A DNA stretch of 64,000 nucleotides from Microbacterium sp. 1.5R (GCF_001889265.1 NZ_CP018151.1:3472001-3536000); one strand, 5' to 3'; shown: positions 49,706 to 60,327, counted from the stretch's first letter. A program made the numbers and translations. The notes: generated by a model not told the origin, from the sequence alone.

Positions 49706-50316
49706 GCGCCCGCACCCAGCCCGACCCGGGCCCGACGACGCGGCATGAGATCCGCGAGCGAGGCGACGATCTCGTCGATGAACCCATAGTCCTTCGCCTG
49801 CTCCGCCGTGTACCAGCGGTCGTGCAGCGAGTCCTCGAAGATGCGCTCCACGGGCTGTCCGGTGTCGGCCGCGATCAGCCCGAGCACGGTGTCGCGCATG
49901 TGCCTCAGGTCGTCGGCCTGCGTCTCGAGCTCGCCCGCCGAGCCGCCGATCCCCGCCGAGCCCTGATGCATGAGGATGCGCGCGTGCGGGAGCGCCCTGC
50001 GCTTGCCCCTCGCCCCGGCTGAGAGGAGGAACTGCCCGGCGCTGCACGCGAGCCCGAGTGCGAGGGTCGACACGTCGTTCGGCACGAGGGTCATGAGGTC
50101 GCGGATCGCGAGCATCGCCGGCACGGAACCACCGGGCGAATGGATCCACAGGGCGATGTCGGTCGTCGGATCCTCCGCCGAGAGGGTGAGCAGCTGCGTC
50201 ATGAGCAGCGTGCCGTTGTCGTCGTCGAGGGCGCCGTCGAGCACGAGCACTCGTTCGTGGAACAGTGCCCGGCGGGCCTCGGGGCCGAACTGCGGGATGG
50301 GGTTGTCTTCGCTCAT
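49702..50316 (-). CDS. clpP: ATP-dependent Clp protease proteolytic subunit, active type
   Basis: 204 residues with an intact triad: Ser92 in LGLACSAGQFLLSAG, His117 in ILMHQG and Asp166 in LHDRWYTAEQA. LWIHSPGGSVPAMLAI is the oxyanion/handle region. First gene of a two-gene operon with a serine-less paralogue. The promoter region carries PopR-box-like repeats. It likely forms a mixed barrel with the second subunit and a ClpX/ClpC ATPase encoded elsewhere. Confidence 0.92.
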   Translation of the reverse strand: MSEDNPIPQFGPEARRALFHERVLVLDGALDDDNGTLLMTQLLTLSAEDPTTDIALWIHSPGGSVPAMLAIRDLMTLVPNDVSTLALGLACSAGQFLLSAGARGKRRALPHARILMHQGSAGIGGSAGELETQADDLRHMRDTVLGLIAADTGQPVERIFEDSLHDRWYTAEQAKDYGFIDEIVASLADLMPRRRARVGLGAGA

Positions 50317-50349
50317 GGCCCCAGCATCCGCCGCCGTGTCGGAGTGCGG

Positions 50350-50365
50350 GCGAGTATCCGCTCGC
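50350..50365. promoter_or_regulatory. Inverted repeat before clpP
   Basis: GCGAG and CTCGC around six bases, 34 bases upstream of the clpP start. It could be part of the promoter-proximal operator. Confidence 0.4.
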
Positions 50366-50366
50366 G

Positions 50367-50437
50367 GCAGATCGGCCCAGAGCAGATAGGCCCAGAAAAG
50401 ATCGGCCCCAGCAGATCCACCCGTGCAGATCGGTTCG
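50367..50437. promoter_or_regulatory. 15-bp repeats resembling PopR boxes upstream of clpP
   Basis: Degenerate units GCAGATCGGCCCAGA repeat with a 14-15 base period. The unit at 50372-50386, TCGGCCCAGAGCAGA, fits TCTGCC-N3-GGCAGA at 10 of 12 positions. The array is 51 or more bases upstream of clpP and also precedes the divergent thioesterase gene. Confidence 0.65.
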
Positions 50438-50485
50438 GCATCCTCGCGTAACACCCCCGACTCACGCGACTCCTACCCTCGAAGC

Positions 50486-50953
50486 ATGGCGAAGCAGAAG
50501 ACACCCGAGTGGCAGTGGTCCGAAGACGGCATCAACTTCCGCACCCGCAAATGGGTGAAGCCGGAAGACCTCAACGCGAACGGATCGCTGTTCGGCGGCA
50601 GCCTGCTGAAGTGGATCGACGAAGAGGCCGCGATCTACGCGATCGTGCAGCTGGGCAATTATCGGGCCGTGACGAAGCACATCTCCGAGATCAACTTCGA
50701 GGCCTCAGCCGTGCAGGGCGACCTGATCGAGATCGGCCTGCAGGCCACGCACTTCGGCACCACGTCTCTGACCATGCGCGCCGTCGCCCGCAACATGATC
50801 ACGCGCAAGCGCATCCTCACGATCGAGAAGATCGTTTTCGTGAGCCTGGACGACGACGGGATGCCGACGCCGCACGGATACGACGAGATCACGTACAACC
50901 GCGATCGGATGCCGACCGAGCGCATCGCCACGGGGACGATCCGTCTGCCCTAG
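50486..50953 (+). CDS. Acyl-CoA thioesterase (hotdog fold)
   Basis: 155 residues. NANGSLFGGSLLKWIDEEAAIYA is the hotdog central helix with the catalytic Asp/Asn region; HISEINFEASAVQGDLIEIGLQATHFGTTSLTM follows. Similar to YciA/BACH-type thioesterases hydrolysing acyl-CoA in the cytoplasm. ATG 50486 follows a weak GAAG. Alone, but near an acyl-CoA ligase. Confidence 0.88.
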   Translation: MAKQKTPEWQWSEDGINFRTRKWVKPEDLNANGSLFGGSLLKWIDEEAAIYAIVQLGNYRAVTKHISEINFEASAVQGDLIEIGLQATHFGTTSLTMRAVARNMITRKRILTIEKIVFVSLDDDGMPTPHGYDEITYNRDRMPTERIATGTIRLP

Positions 50954-50999
50954 CCGCGGCTCCCGCCCGCTCGTCCGCCCGTGTTCGGGCCTCCGTTCA

Positions 51000-51066
51000 G
51001 GAGGAGATCCCTCGCACCGAAGGACCAGGCAGTGGATTCGGTCCTTCTGAGCGAGGGATCTCCTTC
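51000..51066. repeat. 67-bp palindromic repeat, family A, copy 4
   Basis: GGAGGAGATCCC and its near-complement GGGATCTCCTTC flank inner arms GAAGGACC and GGTCCTTC. Same 67-bp length as the three copies near 2-6 kb, although 45 kb away. Between thioesterase and acyl-CoA ligase genes. Confidence 0.87.
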
Positions 51067-51144
51067 CGCACGTGCGGGGGTCAGAGGCCGGCGTCTGCGC
51101 TCGGTGCGAGGATGGAACACGTCTGCCGAGCAAAGGAGCCCAGA

Positions 51145-52854
51145 ATGAGCCGCAGCGCCACCGCAGCCACGACCGCGATCAGAGAGATGCGCGACTTCCT
51201 GTTCGCGAACGCGACGGACTACGCCGCGGCACGCGAGGGGTTCGCCTGGCCTGCGCCCGCTGAGTTCAACTTCGCGCTCGAATGGTTCGATGTGATCGCC
51301 GGCGAGTCGCCCGACCGCCCGGCGGTGCAGATCGTGTCAGCCGACCTCAGCCTCGAGTCGTGGACCTACGGCGAGCTGTCGAACCGCTCCGACCAGGTCG
51401 CCGCCTGGCTCACAGGACTCGGCATCGGGCGCGGCGACCACGTCATCGTGATGCTCGGCAACGCCATCGAACTCTGGGAGGTGATGCTCGCCATCACCAA
51501 GGTCGGCGCGGTGTCGATCCCCACCTCGACGCTGCTCTCGGCATCCGACCTGGCCTACCGCGTCGACCACGGACACGCCCGCGCCATCGTGACGCTCGGC
51601 GGCCTGGCCGAGCGCATCGCCGACATCGACGGCGACGTCCTGCGCATCGGGGTGGGCGAGGGCATTCCGGCCGGGTGGACGCGCTTCGACGATTCCGCCG
51701 ACGCTCCGACGACCTTCGAGCCCGACGCCGCGACCCCCGCCGATGACACGGCTCTGCTCTACTTCACGAGCGGCACGACCAACCGTCCGAAGCTCGTGCA
51801 GCACACCCACGTGTCGTACCCGATCGGGCATCTGTCGACCATGTGGTGGCTCGGTGTGCGCCCCGACGACGTGCACCTGAACATCTCGTCGCCGGGTTGG
51901 GCGAAGCATGCGTGGTCGAGCTTCTACTCGCCCTTCCTCGCCGAGGCGACCGTGTTCGTCTACAACTACGACCGCTTCGACGCGAACACCCTCATGCAGG
52001 TCATGGACACGCATCATGTCTCGACGTTCTGCGCGCCGCCCACCGTGTGGCGGATGCTGATCCAGGCCGACCTCGGGCGCTTGACCCACCCGCCGCGCGA
52101 GCTCGTCGGAGCCGGCGAACCGCTGAACCCCGAGGTCATCGACCGGGTGCAGGAGGCGTGGAGAGGCACGATCCGCGACGGCTTCGGCCAGACCGAGATG
52201 ACGGCCTGCGTAGGCAACTCCCCTGGTCAGGTCGTCAAGATCGGATCGATGGGACGACCCCTGCCCGGATACCCCGTCGTGCTGCTCGACCCCGCGACCG
52301 GTGAGCTCGCCGAGCACGAGGGCGAGATCGCGCTCGACCTGGCGCATCCTCCGGTGGGGCTCATGGCCGGGTACTACGACGACCCCGAGAAGACGGCCGA
52401 GTCGCGCGTCGGCGGATACCACCACACGGGCGACATCGCCCAGCGGGATGCCGACGGCTATCTGACCTACATCGGCCGGGCGGACGACGTATTCAAGGCG
52501 TCCGACTACAAGATCTCGCCGTTCGAGCTCGAGTCGGTGCTGCTGGAGCACGACCTCGTGATCGAGGCGGCGGTGATCCCGAGCCCCGATCCGACGCGGC
52601 TCGCAGTCCCGAAGGCTTACGTGTGCCTGCGCCCCGACGCGGTCGGATCCGACGCCGAGGCCGCGCGATCGATCTTCGCGTACGCCCACGACCGGCTGTC
52701 CTCGCACCTCTGGGTGCGGATCATCGAGTTCGTGCCCGAGCTGCCCAAGACGATCTCCGGCAAGATCCGCCGGGTCGAACTGCGCGCGCGAGAGGCCCAG
52801 CGCGTGGCCTCAGGAGACGAGGCCGCGCAGCACCGGGATCGCGACTACCGCTGA
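51145..52854 (+). CDS. AMP-forming acyl-CoA ligase (acetyl/medium-chain type)
   Basis: 569 residues of the ANL superfamily. P-loop ALLYFTSGTTNRPKLVQHTH, then HLNISSPGWAKHAWSSFYSPFL, FGQTEMTACVGNSPG, GYHHTGDIAQRDADGYLTYIGRADDVFKASDYKISPFELESVLLEH and the C-terminal lysine motif ELPKTISGKIRRVELR. Resembles acyl-CoA synthetases of the MACS/acetyl-CoA synthetase branch. AAAGGAG seven bases before ATG 51145. Activates a short or medium carboxylic acid. Confidence 0.92.
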   Translation: MSRSATAATTAIREMRDFLFANATDYAAAREGFAWPAPAEFNFALEWFDVIAGESPDRPAVQIVSADLSLESWTYGELSNRSDQVAAWLTGLGIGRGDHVIVMLGNAIELWEVMLAITKVGAVSIPTSTLLSASDLAYRVDHGHARAIVTLGGLAERIADIDGDVLRIGVGEGIPAGWTRFDDSADAPTTFEPDAATPADDTALLYFTSGTTNRPKLVQHTHVSYPIGHLSTMWWLGVRPDDVHLNISSPGWAKHAWSSFYSPFLAEATVFVYNYDRFDANTLMQVMDTHHVSTFCAPPTVWRMLIQADLGRLTHPPRELVGAGEPLNPEVIDRVQEAWRGTIRDGFGQTEMTACVGNSPGQVVKIGSMGRPLPGYPVVLLDPATGELAEHEGEIALDLAHPPVGLMAGYYDDPEKTAESRVGGYHHTGDIAQRDADGYLTYIGRADDVFKASDYKISPFELESVLLEHDLVIEAAVIPSPDPTRLAVPKAYVCLRPDAVGSDAEAARSIFAYAHDRLSSHLWVRIIEFVPELPKTISGKIRRVELRAREAQRVASGDEAAQHRDRDYR

Positions 52855-52861
52855 GTGCGGC

Positions 52862-53269
52862 TCAGCCTGCGAGCGCAGGCTGACTGCCGGTGCTCGGCGC
52901 TTTCGTGGAGCGCGGCGGGACCGTCGGCTCGGGCGCGTCGACCACAGCCTGGATCCGCGCGGCGCGGGCGACCTCACGGGCAGGCTCGCCCGCGTTGACG
53001 ATCCCGCGTGCGACGGCTCCGATCACCAGCATCGCGACGAGCACGATGCCGGACACGAGCAGCGGCGTCCACTGATTCGCGAACGATGCCGTGGTGCTGA
53101 GCATCGCGCTCGGGATCCACAGTCCTACCGCTCCGCCGGCGAGACCCGCCGCTCCGCGCATGATCGCGACTCCCGCCACGATCGCGCACAGCGCCGCGAG
53201 CACGGCCCCCACCACTCCGATCGGCACCAGTATCGATGCCAGTTCGCTTGCCACCCTTGACGATGTCAT
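52862..53269 (-). CDS. Small membrane protein of unknown function
   Basis: 135 residues: three membrane helices (about 12-38, 48-60 and 72-92; ILVPIGVVGAVLAALCAIVAG, LLVSGIVLVAMLVIGAVA) and a proline/threonine-rich cytoplasmic tail. No recognised domain. ATG 53269 or GTG one codon earlier. Convergent with the acyl-CoA ligase gene. A GGTCCGCGGACC palindrome lies just upstream (53281-53292). Confidence 0.65.
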   Translation of the reverse strand: MTSSRVASELASILVPIGVVGAVLAALCAIVAGVAIMRGAAGLAGGAVGLWIPSAMLSTTASFANQWTPLLVSGIVLVAMLVIGAVARGIVNAGEPAREVARAARIQAVVDAPEPTVPPRSTKAPSTGSQPALAG

Positions 53270-53373
53270 CACGACCCCCCGGTCCGCGGACCCTCCGCAT
53301 CACCAACATTACGAAGTGTCGGCATTCTGGGCATCCATCTGAAGGATGATGTTCCTCAACCGTGACGCGTTGT

Positions 53374-54846
53374 TCAGCGGCGCTTCAACCGTGCGAACCG
53401 GGACCTCTTGACCACTCGCACCGGCTGGGTGACGACCGCGTCGACGACCATCGAGCCGTCGGTCGGACCGATGATCGCCATCGCCGACGTCTCGGTGGAC
53501 TCGATCGGGTCGACCGGCATGCGGGCGAGCGACCGGTGAGCGCGCACGTACGCGGGCACCAGCAGCACGATCGCGCCGAGCCAGGCGAGAGGGTTGCTGA
53601 GCGCGACGCCCTCGAATCCGATGAGCGCGCCGAGCACGACGGCCGCTCCCACGCGCATCACCAGCTCGATCACGCCCGTGACGGTGGGGATGAGGGTGTG
53701 GCCGAGGCCCTGCAGCGCCCCGCGGAGCACGAACAGCACACCGAGGGCCCAGTACCCGCATCCGTTGATGATCAGCATGAGGTGCGCGAGTCGCACGACC
53801 TCGTCGGACCCCTCACCGACGAACAGGCGCACCATCGGCGTGCCGAACGCGATGATGATGACGCCGAGTGCGATGCCGGCGGCGATCGCCATCCAGGTGC
53901 CCTCGACGACCCCTCGACGGATGCGGTCGGGGCGGCGCCCGCCCAGGTTCTGCGCCGTGTACATCGACGACGCGAGGCCCAGCGACGAGAGGAAGGCGAC
54001 CGCGAGGCCGTCGACGCGGGATGCCGTCGTGTAGGCCGCGACGGCATCCGAGCCGAGCGTGTTCAGCGCCACCTGCACGGTGAGCGTGCCGATCGCGATG
54101 ATCGATGCCTGGAATCCCATCGGCAGACCGAGGCGCAGGTGCTCCCTGAAGTCGTCGCGGGTGACTCGCCAGTCGGCGCGACGCAGGTGCAGCATCGGCA
54201 GGCGACGGCGCACGAACTCGAGGCACAGTGCGACGGAGACGGCCTGGGCCACGACGGTCGCGAGGGCTGCGCCGCCGACTCCCCACTCGAGCGGACCGAC
54301 CATCAGGATCACGAGGCCGACGTTGAGCGCGCACGAGACGGTCAGGAAGATGAGCGGCGTGCGCGAGTCGCCGATCGCCCGGATGATCGCCGAGAGGTAG
54401 TTGAAGAACATCGTCGCGCTCGCGCCGATGAAGCTGATCTGGGTGAAGACCGTCGCCTCGGGCATGAGCTCGGCCGGCGTCTGCAGCAGCTCGAGCACGG
54501 GTCGGGCGATCAGGGGCGCGACGATCGTGAGCACCACGCTCGTGATTCCGGTCAGGATCACGCCGGTCGCGACCGAGCGGCGCACGGCGGCACCGTCACC
54601 CGCTCCGAACGCCTGCGCGATGGGGATCGCGAAACCGCTGGTCAGACCCCAGGCGAAGCCGATGAGCAGGAACAGCAGGCTGCCGGTGGCGCCGACGGCT
54701 GCGAGGGACTCGACGCCGAGGTGCCGGCCGACGACGACGGCGTCGGCGAACTGGTACATCTGCTGCACGACGTTTCCGAGCAGCAGGGGAATGGAGAACG
54801 ACAGGATGACACGCCACGGACGGCCCGTGGTCAGAGAGGTGGCCAT
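53374..54846 (-). CDS. MATE-family efflux transporter
   Basis: 490 residues, 12 helices in two MatE halves: NVVQQMYQFADAVVVGRHLG (helix 1-2 region) and GLPMGFQASIIAIGTLTVQVALNTLGSDAVAAYTTASRVD, the usual second-half start. ATG 54846 gives the canonical beginning MATSLTTGRPWRVILSFSIP, without a strong Shine-Dalgarno. Na+ or H+ driven export of drugs or metabolites; substrate unknown. Divergent from the amino-acid permease. Confidence 0.9.
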   Translation of the reverse strand: MATSLTTGRPWRVILSFSIPLLLGNVVQQMYQFADAVVVGRHLGVESLAAVGATGSLLFLLIGFAWGLTSGFAIPIAQAFGAGDGAAVRRSVATGVILTGITSVVLTIVAPLIARPVLELLQTPAELMPEATVFTQISFIGASATMFFNYLSAIIRAIGDSRTPLIFLTVSCALNVGLVILMVGPLEWGVGGAALATVVAQAVSVALCLEFVRRRLPMLHLRRADWRVTRDDFREHLRLGLPMGFQASIIAIGTLTVQVALNTLGSDAVAAYTTASRVDGLAVAFLSSLGLASSMYTAQNLGGRRPDRIRRGVVEGTWMAIAAGIALGVIIIAFGTPMVRLFVGEGSDEVVRLAHLMLIINGCGYWALGVLFVLRGALQGLGHTLIPTVTGVIELVMRVGAAVVLGALIGFEGVALSNPLAWLGAIVLLVPAYVRAHRSLARMPVDPIESTETSAMAIIGPTDGSMVVDAVVTQPVRVVKRSRFARLKRR

Positions 54847-54992
54847 GAGAGAAGAGGCTCGCAGAACTGGGGGATGATCGGGGGTCGTACCAGGATATCG
54901 AATCGATTCGGTTGGATGCCATCCCCGATCGCCAAGTACGGTCGGAAGGATGCCGCAGCGGGACGCGGCACGGAACACCGGAGGTTCGAGCG

Positions 54993-56453
54993 ATGACGAC
55001 AGAGAAGACAGGCGGATCCGGCGGGGTGGACGGGTCGGCCGACGGCGACGAGCAGCACCTGAAGCGGGCACTGAGCAACCGGCACATCCAGCTGCTCGCG
55101 ATCGGCGGCGCGATCGGCACCGGCCTGTTCATGGGCAGCGGCAAGACCATCTCGGTCGCGGGCCCCTCGGTCATCTTCGTCTACATGATCATCGGCTTCA
55201 TGCTGTTCTTCGTCATGCGGGCGATGGGCGAGCTGCTGCTCTCGAACCTCAAGTACAAGTCGTTCAGCGACTTCGCCAGCGACCTGCTCGGCCCGTGGGC
55301 GGGGTTCTTCACCGGATGGACGTACTGGTTCTGCTGGGTCGTCACCGGAGTCGCCGACGTGATCGCGATCGCCGGCTACACGGATGCGCTGTTCCCCGGC
55401 ATCCCGTTGTGGATCCCCGGCGTGCTGGTGATCGTCATCCTGCTCGCGCTGAACCTGCCCACCGTCGCCGCCTTCGGCGAGATGGAGTTCTGGTTCGCGC
55501 TCATCAAGATCGTGGCGATCGTGGCGCTCATCATCACAGGTCTCGTGATGATCTTCACCGGCTTCCAGCACGATGCGGGCACGGCGAGCTTCGCGAACCT
55601 GTGGGATCACGGCGGCATGTTCCCGCACGGGTTCATGGGCTTCGTCGCCGGGTTCCAGATCGCTGTCTTCGCGTTCGTCGGCGTCGAGCTCGTCGGCACC
55701 GCCGCGGCCGAGACGAAGGACCCCGAGAAGAATCTGCCGAAGGCGATCAACGCGATCCCGATCCGCATCCTGCTCTTCTACGTCGGCGCCCTCGTCATCC
55801 TGATGGCCGTCACGCCCTGGACCGAGTACGTCGCGGGCGAGAGCCCCTTCATCGCGATGTTCGCTCTCGCGGGCCTCGGCATCGCCGCCACCGTCGTGAA
55901 CCTCGTCGTGCTGACCTCGGCCATGTCGAGCGCCAACTCTGGCATCTACTCGACCTCGCGCATGGTGTTCGGGCTCGCACAGGACGGCGATGCGCCCCGG
56001 CTGTTCGGGCGCCTGTCGAAGCGCCGCGTGCCGCAGAACGCGCTGTTCCTGTCGTGCATCCTGCTGCTGTCCGGTGTCGTGCTGCTCTACGCCGGCAAGG
56101 ACATCGGCACCGCGTTCGACATGGTCACCACGGTCTCGGCGGTGTGCTTCATGTTCGTCTGGACGATCTTCCTGTGCAGCTACCTGGTCTACCGGCGCCG
56201 GCGGCCCGAGAAGGTCGCCGCATCGAGGTTCCGGATGCCGGGCGGCATCTTCATGGTCTACGTCGTGCTCGCGTTCTTCGTGTTCATCCTGTGGGCGTTG
56301 ACGACACAGCCCGATACGCTGACCGCGCTGCTCGTGACCCCGATCTGGTTCGTGCTGCTGCTCGTCGCGTGGCTGTTCGTGCGGAAGTCGCAGAACCACC
56401 TGACCCGGCACGCCGCGCACATCGCCTACCTGCGCGACGACTCGGCGGAGTAG
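54993..56453 (+). CDS. Amino-acid permease, CycA/APC type
   Basis: 486 residues, 12 helices. Helix 1 signature LKRALSNRHIQLLAIGGAIGTGLFMGSGKTISVAGPS is that of amino-acid/polyamine permeases; KDPEKNLPKAINAIPIRILLFYVG is the conserved loop. Closest to D-serine/D-alanine/glycine or aromatic transporters (CycA/YtnA/ProY). GGAGG eight bases before ATG 54993. Imports amino acids by proton symport. Confidence 0.88.
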   Translation: MTTEKTGGSGGVDGSADGDEQHLKRALSNRHIQLLAIGGAIGTGLFMGSGKTISVAGPSVIFVYMIIGFMLFFVMRAMGELLLSNLKYKSFSDFASDLLGPWAGFFTGWTYWFCWVVTGVADVIAIAGYTDALFPGIPLWIPGVLVIVILLALNLPTVAAFGEMEFWFALIKIVAIVALIITGLVMIFTGFQHDAGTASFANLWDHGGMFPHGFMGFVAGFQIAVFAFVGVELVGTAAAETKDPEKNLPKAINAIPIRILLFYVGALVILMAVTPWTEYVAGESPFIAMFALAGLGIAATVVNLVVLTSAMSSANSGIYSTSRMVFGLAQDGDAPRLFGRLSKRRVPQNALFLSCILLLSGVVLLYAGKDIGTAFDMVTTVSAVCFMFVWTIFLCSYLVYRRRRPEKVAASRFRMPGGIFMVYVVLAFFVFILWALTTQPDTLTALLVTPIWFVLLLVAWLFVRKSQNHLTRHAAHIAYLRDDSAE

Positions 56454-56467
56454 TCGCGACGGCTCGG

Positions 56468-58203
<1,736 letters not shown>

Positions 58204-58254
58204 TCCACAACAGCGCCCGGATATTCTGGATGACGCGATCTCGGAAGGAGAGCG

Positions 58255-59184
58255 ATGTTCGACAGCCCGCTCTCGGCTTCCGCCTACGAGATCCTCGGGG
58301 TGGACCCCACCGTCGACGACGGCGAGCTGCGGCGCGCCTATCGTCTGCGACTGCGCCAGACCCACCCCGACACCGGAGGGGACGCGGCCGTGTTCATCCA
58401 GGTGCAGCGCGCGTGGGAACTCGTCGGCACGCCCGAGGGCCGCGCCGCCTATGACCGTCGCTCCGGCGCCCACCCCGGCATCCCCGCCGAACCGGAGTGG
58501 AACGGCTGGCGGCCGCAGTCGGCGACCCGCACCGACACGCGTCCCCGGGCGCGGTCGTACGGCCACCCCGGCGGATGGCGTCGAGAGCGCTACCTCTCAC
58601 TCATCCGCGAGTGGGCCGGCCGTGGCGTCGAGGTGCCCGATCCCTACGACCCGGCGCTCGTGCGATCAGCACCGCGAGACCTGCGACGGCTGCTCGCCGA
58701 TGCCCTCGCGGAAGAGGCGACGGCCCGCACCGTCAGCGCCCTCGGAATGGGATTCACGGTCTGGCACGACGTCGCGACCGGCGCCGACCCCGACGACAAG
58801 CTCGACCACGTCGTGCTCAGTCCGTCGGGTCTCTACGGCGTGATGTCGGAGGACTTCGGCGGCGTCGTCGGATTCCGCCGCGGCGAGATCACCGGCCCGA
58901 GCCTCGGCACACGCGCGCCCGTCACCGCGGCGCTCGGCCGCATGCGCACCGTCGCGAAGGCCGCCAAGGTGAAGTTCGGCGGTCTGATCATGGTGCTCCC
59001 CGACGACGACCTGGCACAGGCCGTCACGCCTCTGGGCAGCAGTCGCGGGGTGCCCGTCGTGGTCGTGCGGCGCAGCGCCCTGGCGATGGTGCTGCGCCAG
59101 GGAGTGCCCGGCGCACGAGCGATCGGCGGCAACGAACTGTTCGACGTCCGCACCCGACTGCAGCAGACCGTCACCTTCGTCTGA
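58255..59184 (+). CDS. J-domain protein with NERD-like C-terminal part
   Basis: 309 residues. J domain about 8-60 with HPD at 37-39 in RLRQTHPDTGG. A basic linker (60-120) leads to a C-terminal domain in which DPDDKLDHVVLSPSGLYGVMSEDFGG (about 178-203) resembles the NERD-domain core LDHVVVGPGGVFVI, but with few of the usual catalytic acids. The GRRGG-free J domain suggests a specialised DnaK co-chaperone. Combination of J and NERD-like parts is unusual; function unknown. No dnaK nearby. Confidence 0.8.
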   Translation: MFDSPLSASAYEILGVDPTVDDGELRRAYRLRLRQTHPDTGGDAAVFIQVQRAWELVGTPEGRAAYDRRSGAHPGIPAEPEWNGWRPQSATRTDTRPRARSYGHPGGWRRERYLSLIREWAGRGVEVPDPYDPALVRSAPRDLRRLLADALAEEATARTVSALGMGFTVWHDVATGADPDDKLDHVVLSPSGLYGVMSEDFGGVVGFRRGEITGPSLGTRAPVTAALGRMRTVAKAAKVKFGGLIMVLPDDDLAQAVTPLGSSRGVPVVVVRRSALAMVLRQGVPGARAIGGNELFDVRTRLQQTVTFV

Positions 59185-59220
59185 CCCTGGTCGCGCCCTG
59201 TCGGCATCCGTCCGGCCCTC

Positions 59221-59250
59221 TTGACGGGCGTCGTCAAACCGGTTTACACT
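59221..59250 (+). promoter_or_regulatory. Candidate promoter of the mannoside module
   Basis: TTGACG (59221-59226) is 18 bases from TACACT (59245-59250). Operator O1 lies in the spacer. Confidence 0.6.
59236..59245. promoter_or_regulatory. LacI operator O1
   Basis: Perfect 10-bp palindrome AAACCGGTTT between -35 and -10, ahead of the LacI-type gene. Confidence 0.82.
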
Positions 59251-59268
59251 CGCTGCACCCGCACTGTC

Positions 59269-59278
59269 AAACCGGTTA
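59269..59278. promoter_or_regulatory. LacI operator O2
   Basis: AAACCGGTTA (one mismatch) with an extended TCAAACCGGTTAAA context, 33 bases centre to centre from O1, about three helix turns, suited to cooperative binding. Confidence 0.78.
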
Positions 59279-59334
59279 AACCGACGCCTGGCGAAGATGC
59301 GGACGATCAGCCCGATGTTCCACGAGGAGGTGGC

Positions 59335-60327
59335 ATGAGCCGCACGACGATCGCCGACGTCGCCCGCGAGGCGGGAGTCACCAAGGCCACCGTCTCTCAC
59401 GCGATGAGCGGCAAGCGCCCCATCTCCGACGACACCAGGGCGAAAGTGCTCGCCGCCGCGGAGAAGCTGAACTGGGTGCCGAGCCAGAGCGCCCGCGCGC
59501 TGGCCACCCAGAAGGCCAACGCCCTCGCCGTCGTGCTGGCCCGCGACCCCGAGGTCATCGCGAACGACTCGTTCTTCCCCGCGTTCATCGCCGGCGTCGA
59601 GTCCGTGCTGGCCGAGACCGAGACCGCCCTGATCCTGCAGGTGGTTCCCGATCGGGCGGCAGAGGAACGCGCCTATCGCTCGCTCAGCCACGGGCGGGCC
59701 GACGGCGCCCTGCTCCTCGATCTTCGGAACGACGACTGGCGCGTGCCGCTGCTCGAAGAACTCGGCCTGCCGGCCGTGCTGGTCGGCGCCTACGAGCAGC
59801 CGACCCGCTTCTCGTGCGTACGCACCGATGACGACGCCCCGGTGCGCGAGATCATCGCCCACCTGCGCGCCGAGGGGCATGAGCGCATCGCGCACGTGGC
59901 CGGCCCTCTCGACTACGTGCACTCGCGGGTGCGGGCGGATGCCTACATCGACGCCGTGGGCGGAGACGCACTGCTGCGCGAGGGCGACTTCACGGCATCC
60001 AGCGGTCGTGAGCGCACCACCGAGCTGCTCGCGCTTCCCGAGCGACCGACCGCGATCCTCTACTCCAACGACACGATGGCGATCGCCGGGTTGTCGTACG
60101 CCCGCTCGAGCGGACTCAGCATCCCCCGCGATCTCGCGATCGCCGGCTTCGATGACGACCACCTCTCGGCCCACCTCTCCCCTGCGCTCACGAGCGTCTC
60201 GTCGGGTCCTGCCGCACGTGGCCGCGCGGCAGCCCGCCTGCTGCAGGCCGACATCCTCGGCGCCGAACCGCGCACCGAGGTCGTCGACTGCAACGTCGTG
60301 CACTTCCGGGAGAGCACCACCCGCTAG
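59335..60327 (+). CDS. LacI-family repressor of the mannoside module
   Basis: 330 residues. HTH TTIADVAREAGVTKATVSHAMSGKRPIS (4-31) with hinge NWVPSQSARALATQKANALAVV, then a sugar-binding fold (AILYSNDTMAIAGLSYARSSG, LAIAGFDDDHLSAHLSPALTSV). GAGGAGG lies four to ten bases before ATG 59335. First gene of a probable five-gene run and likely autoregulated through the AAACCGGTTT operators. Confidence 0.93.
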   Translation: MSRTTIADVAREAGVTKATVSHAMSGKRPISDDTRAKVLAAAEKLNWVPSQSARALATQKANALAVVLARDPEVIANDSFFPAFIAGVESVLAETETALILQVVPDRAAEERAYRSLSHGRADGALLLDLRNDDWRVPLLEELGLPAVLVGAYEQPTRFSCVRTDDDAPVREIIAHLRAEGHERIAHVAGPLDYVHSRVRADAYIDAVGGDALLREGDFTASSGRERTTELLALPERPTAILYSNDTMAIAGLSYARSSGLSIPRDLAIAGFDDDHLSAHLSPALTSVSSGPAARGRAAARLLQADILGAEPRTEVVDCNVVHFRESTTR

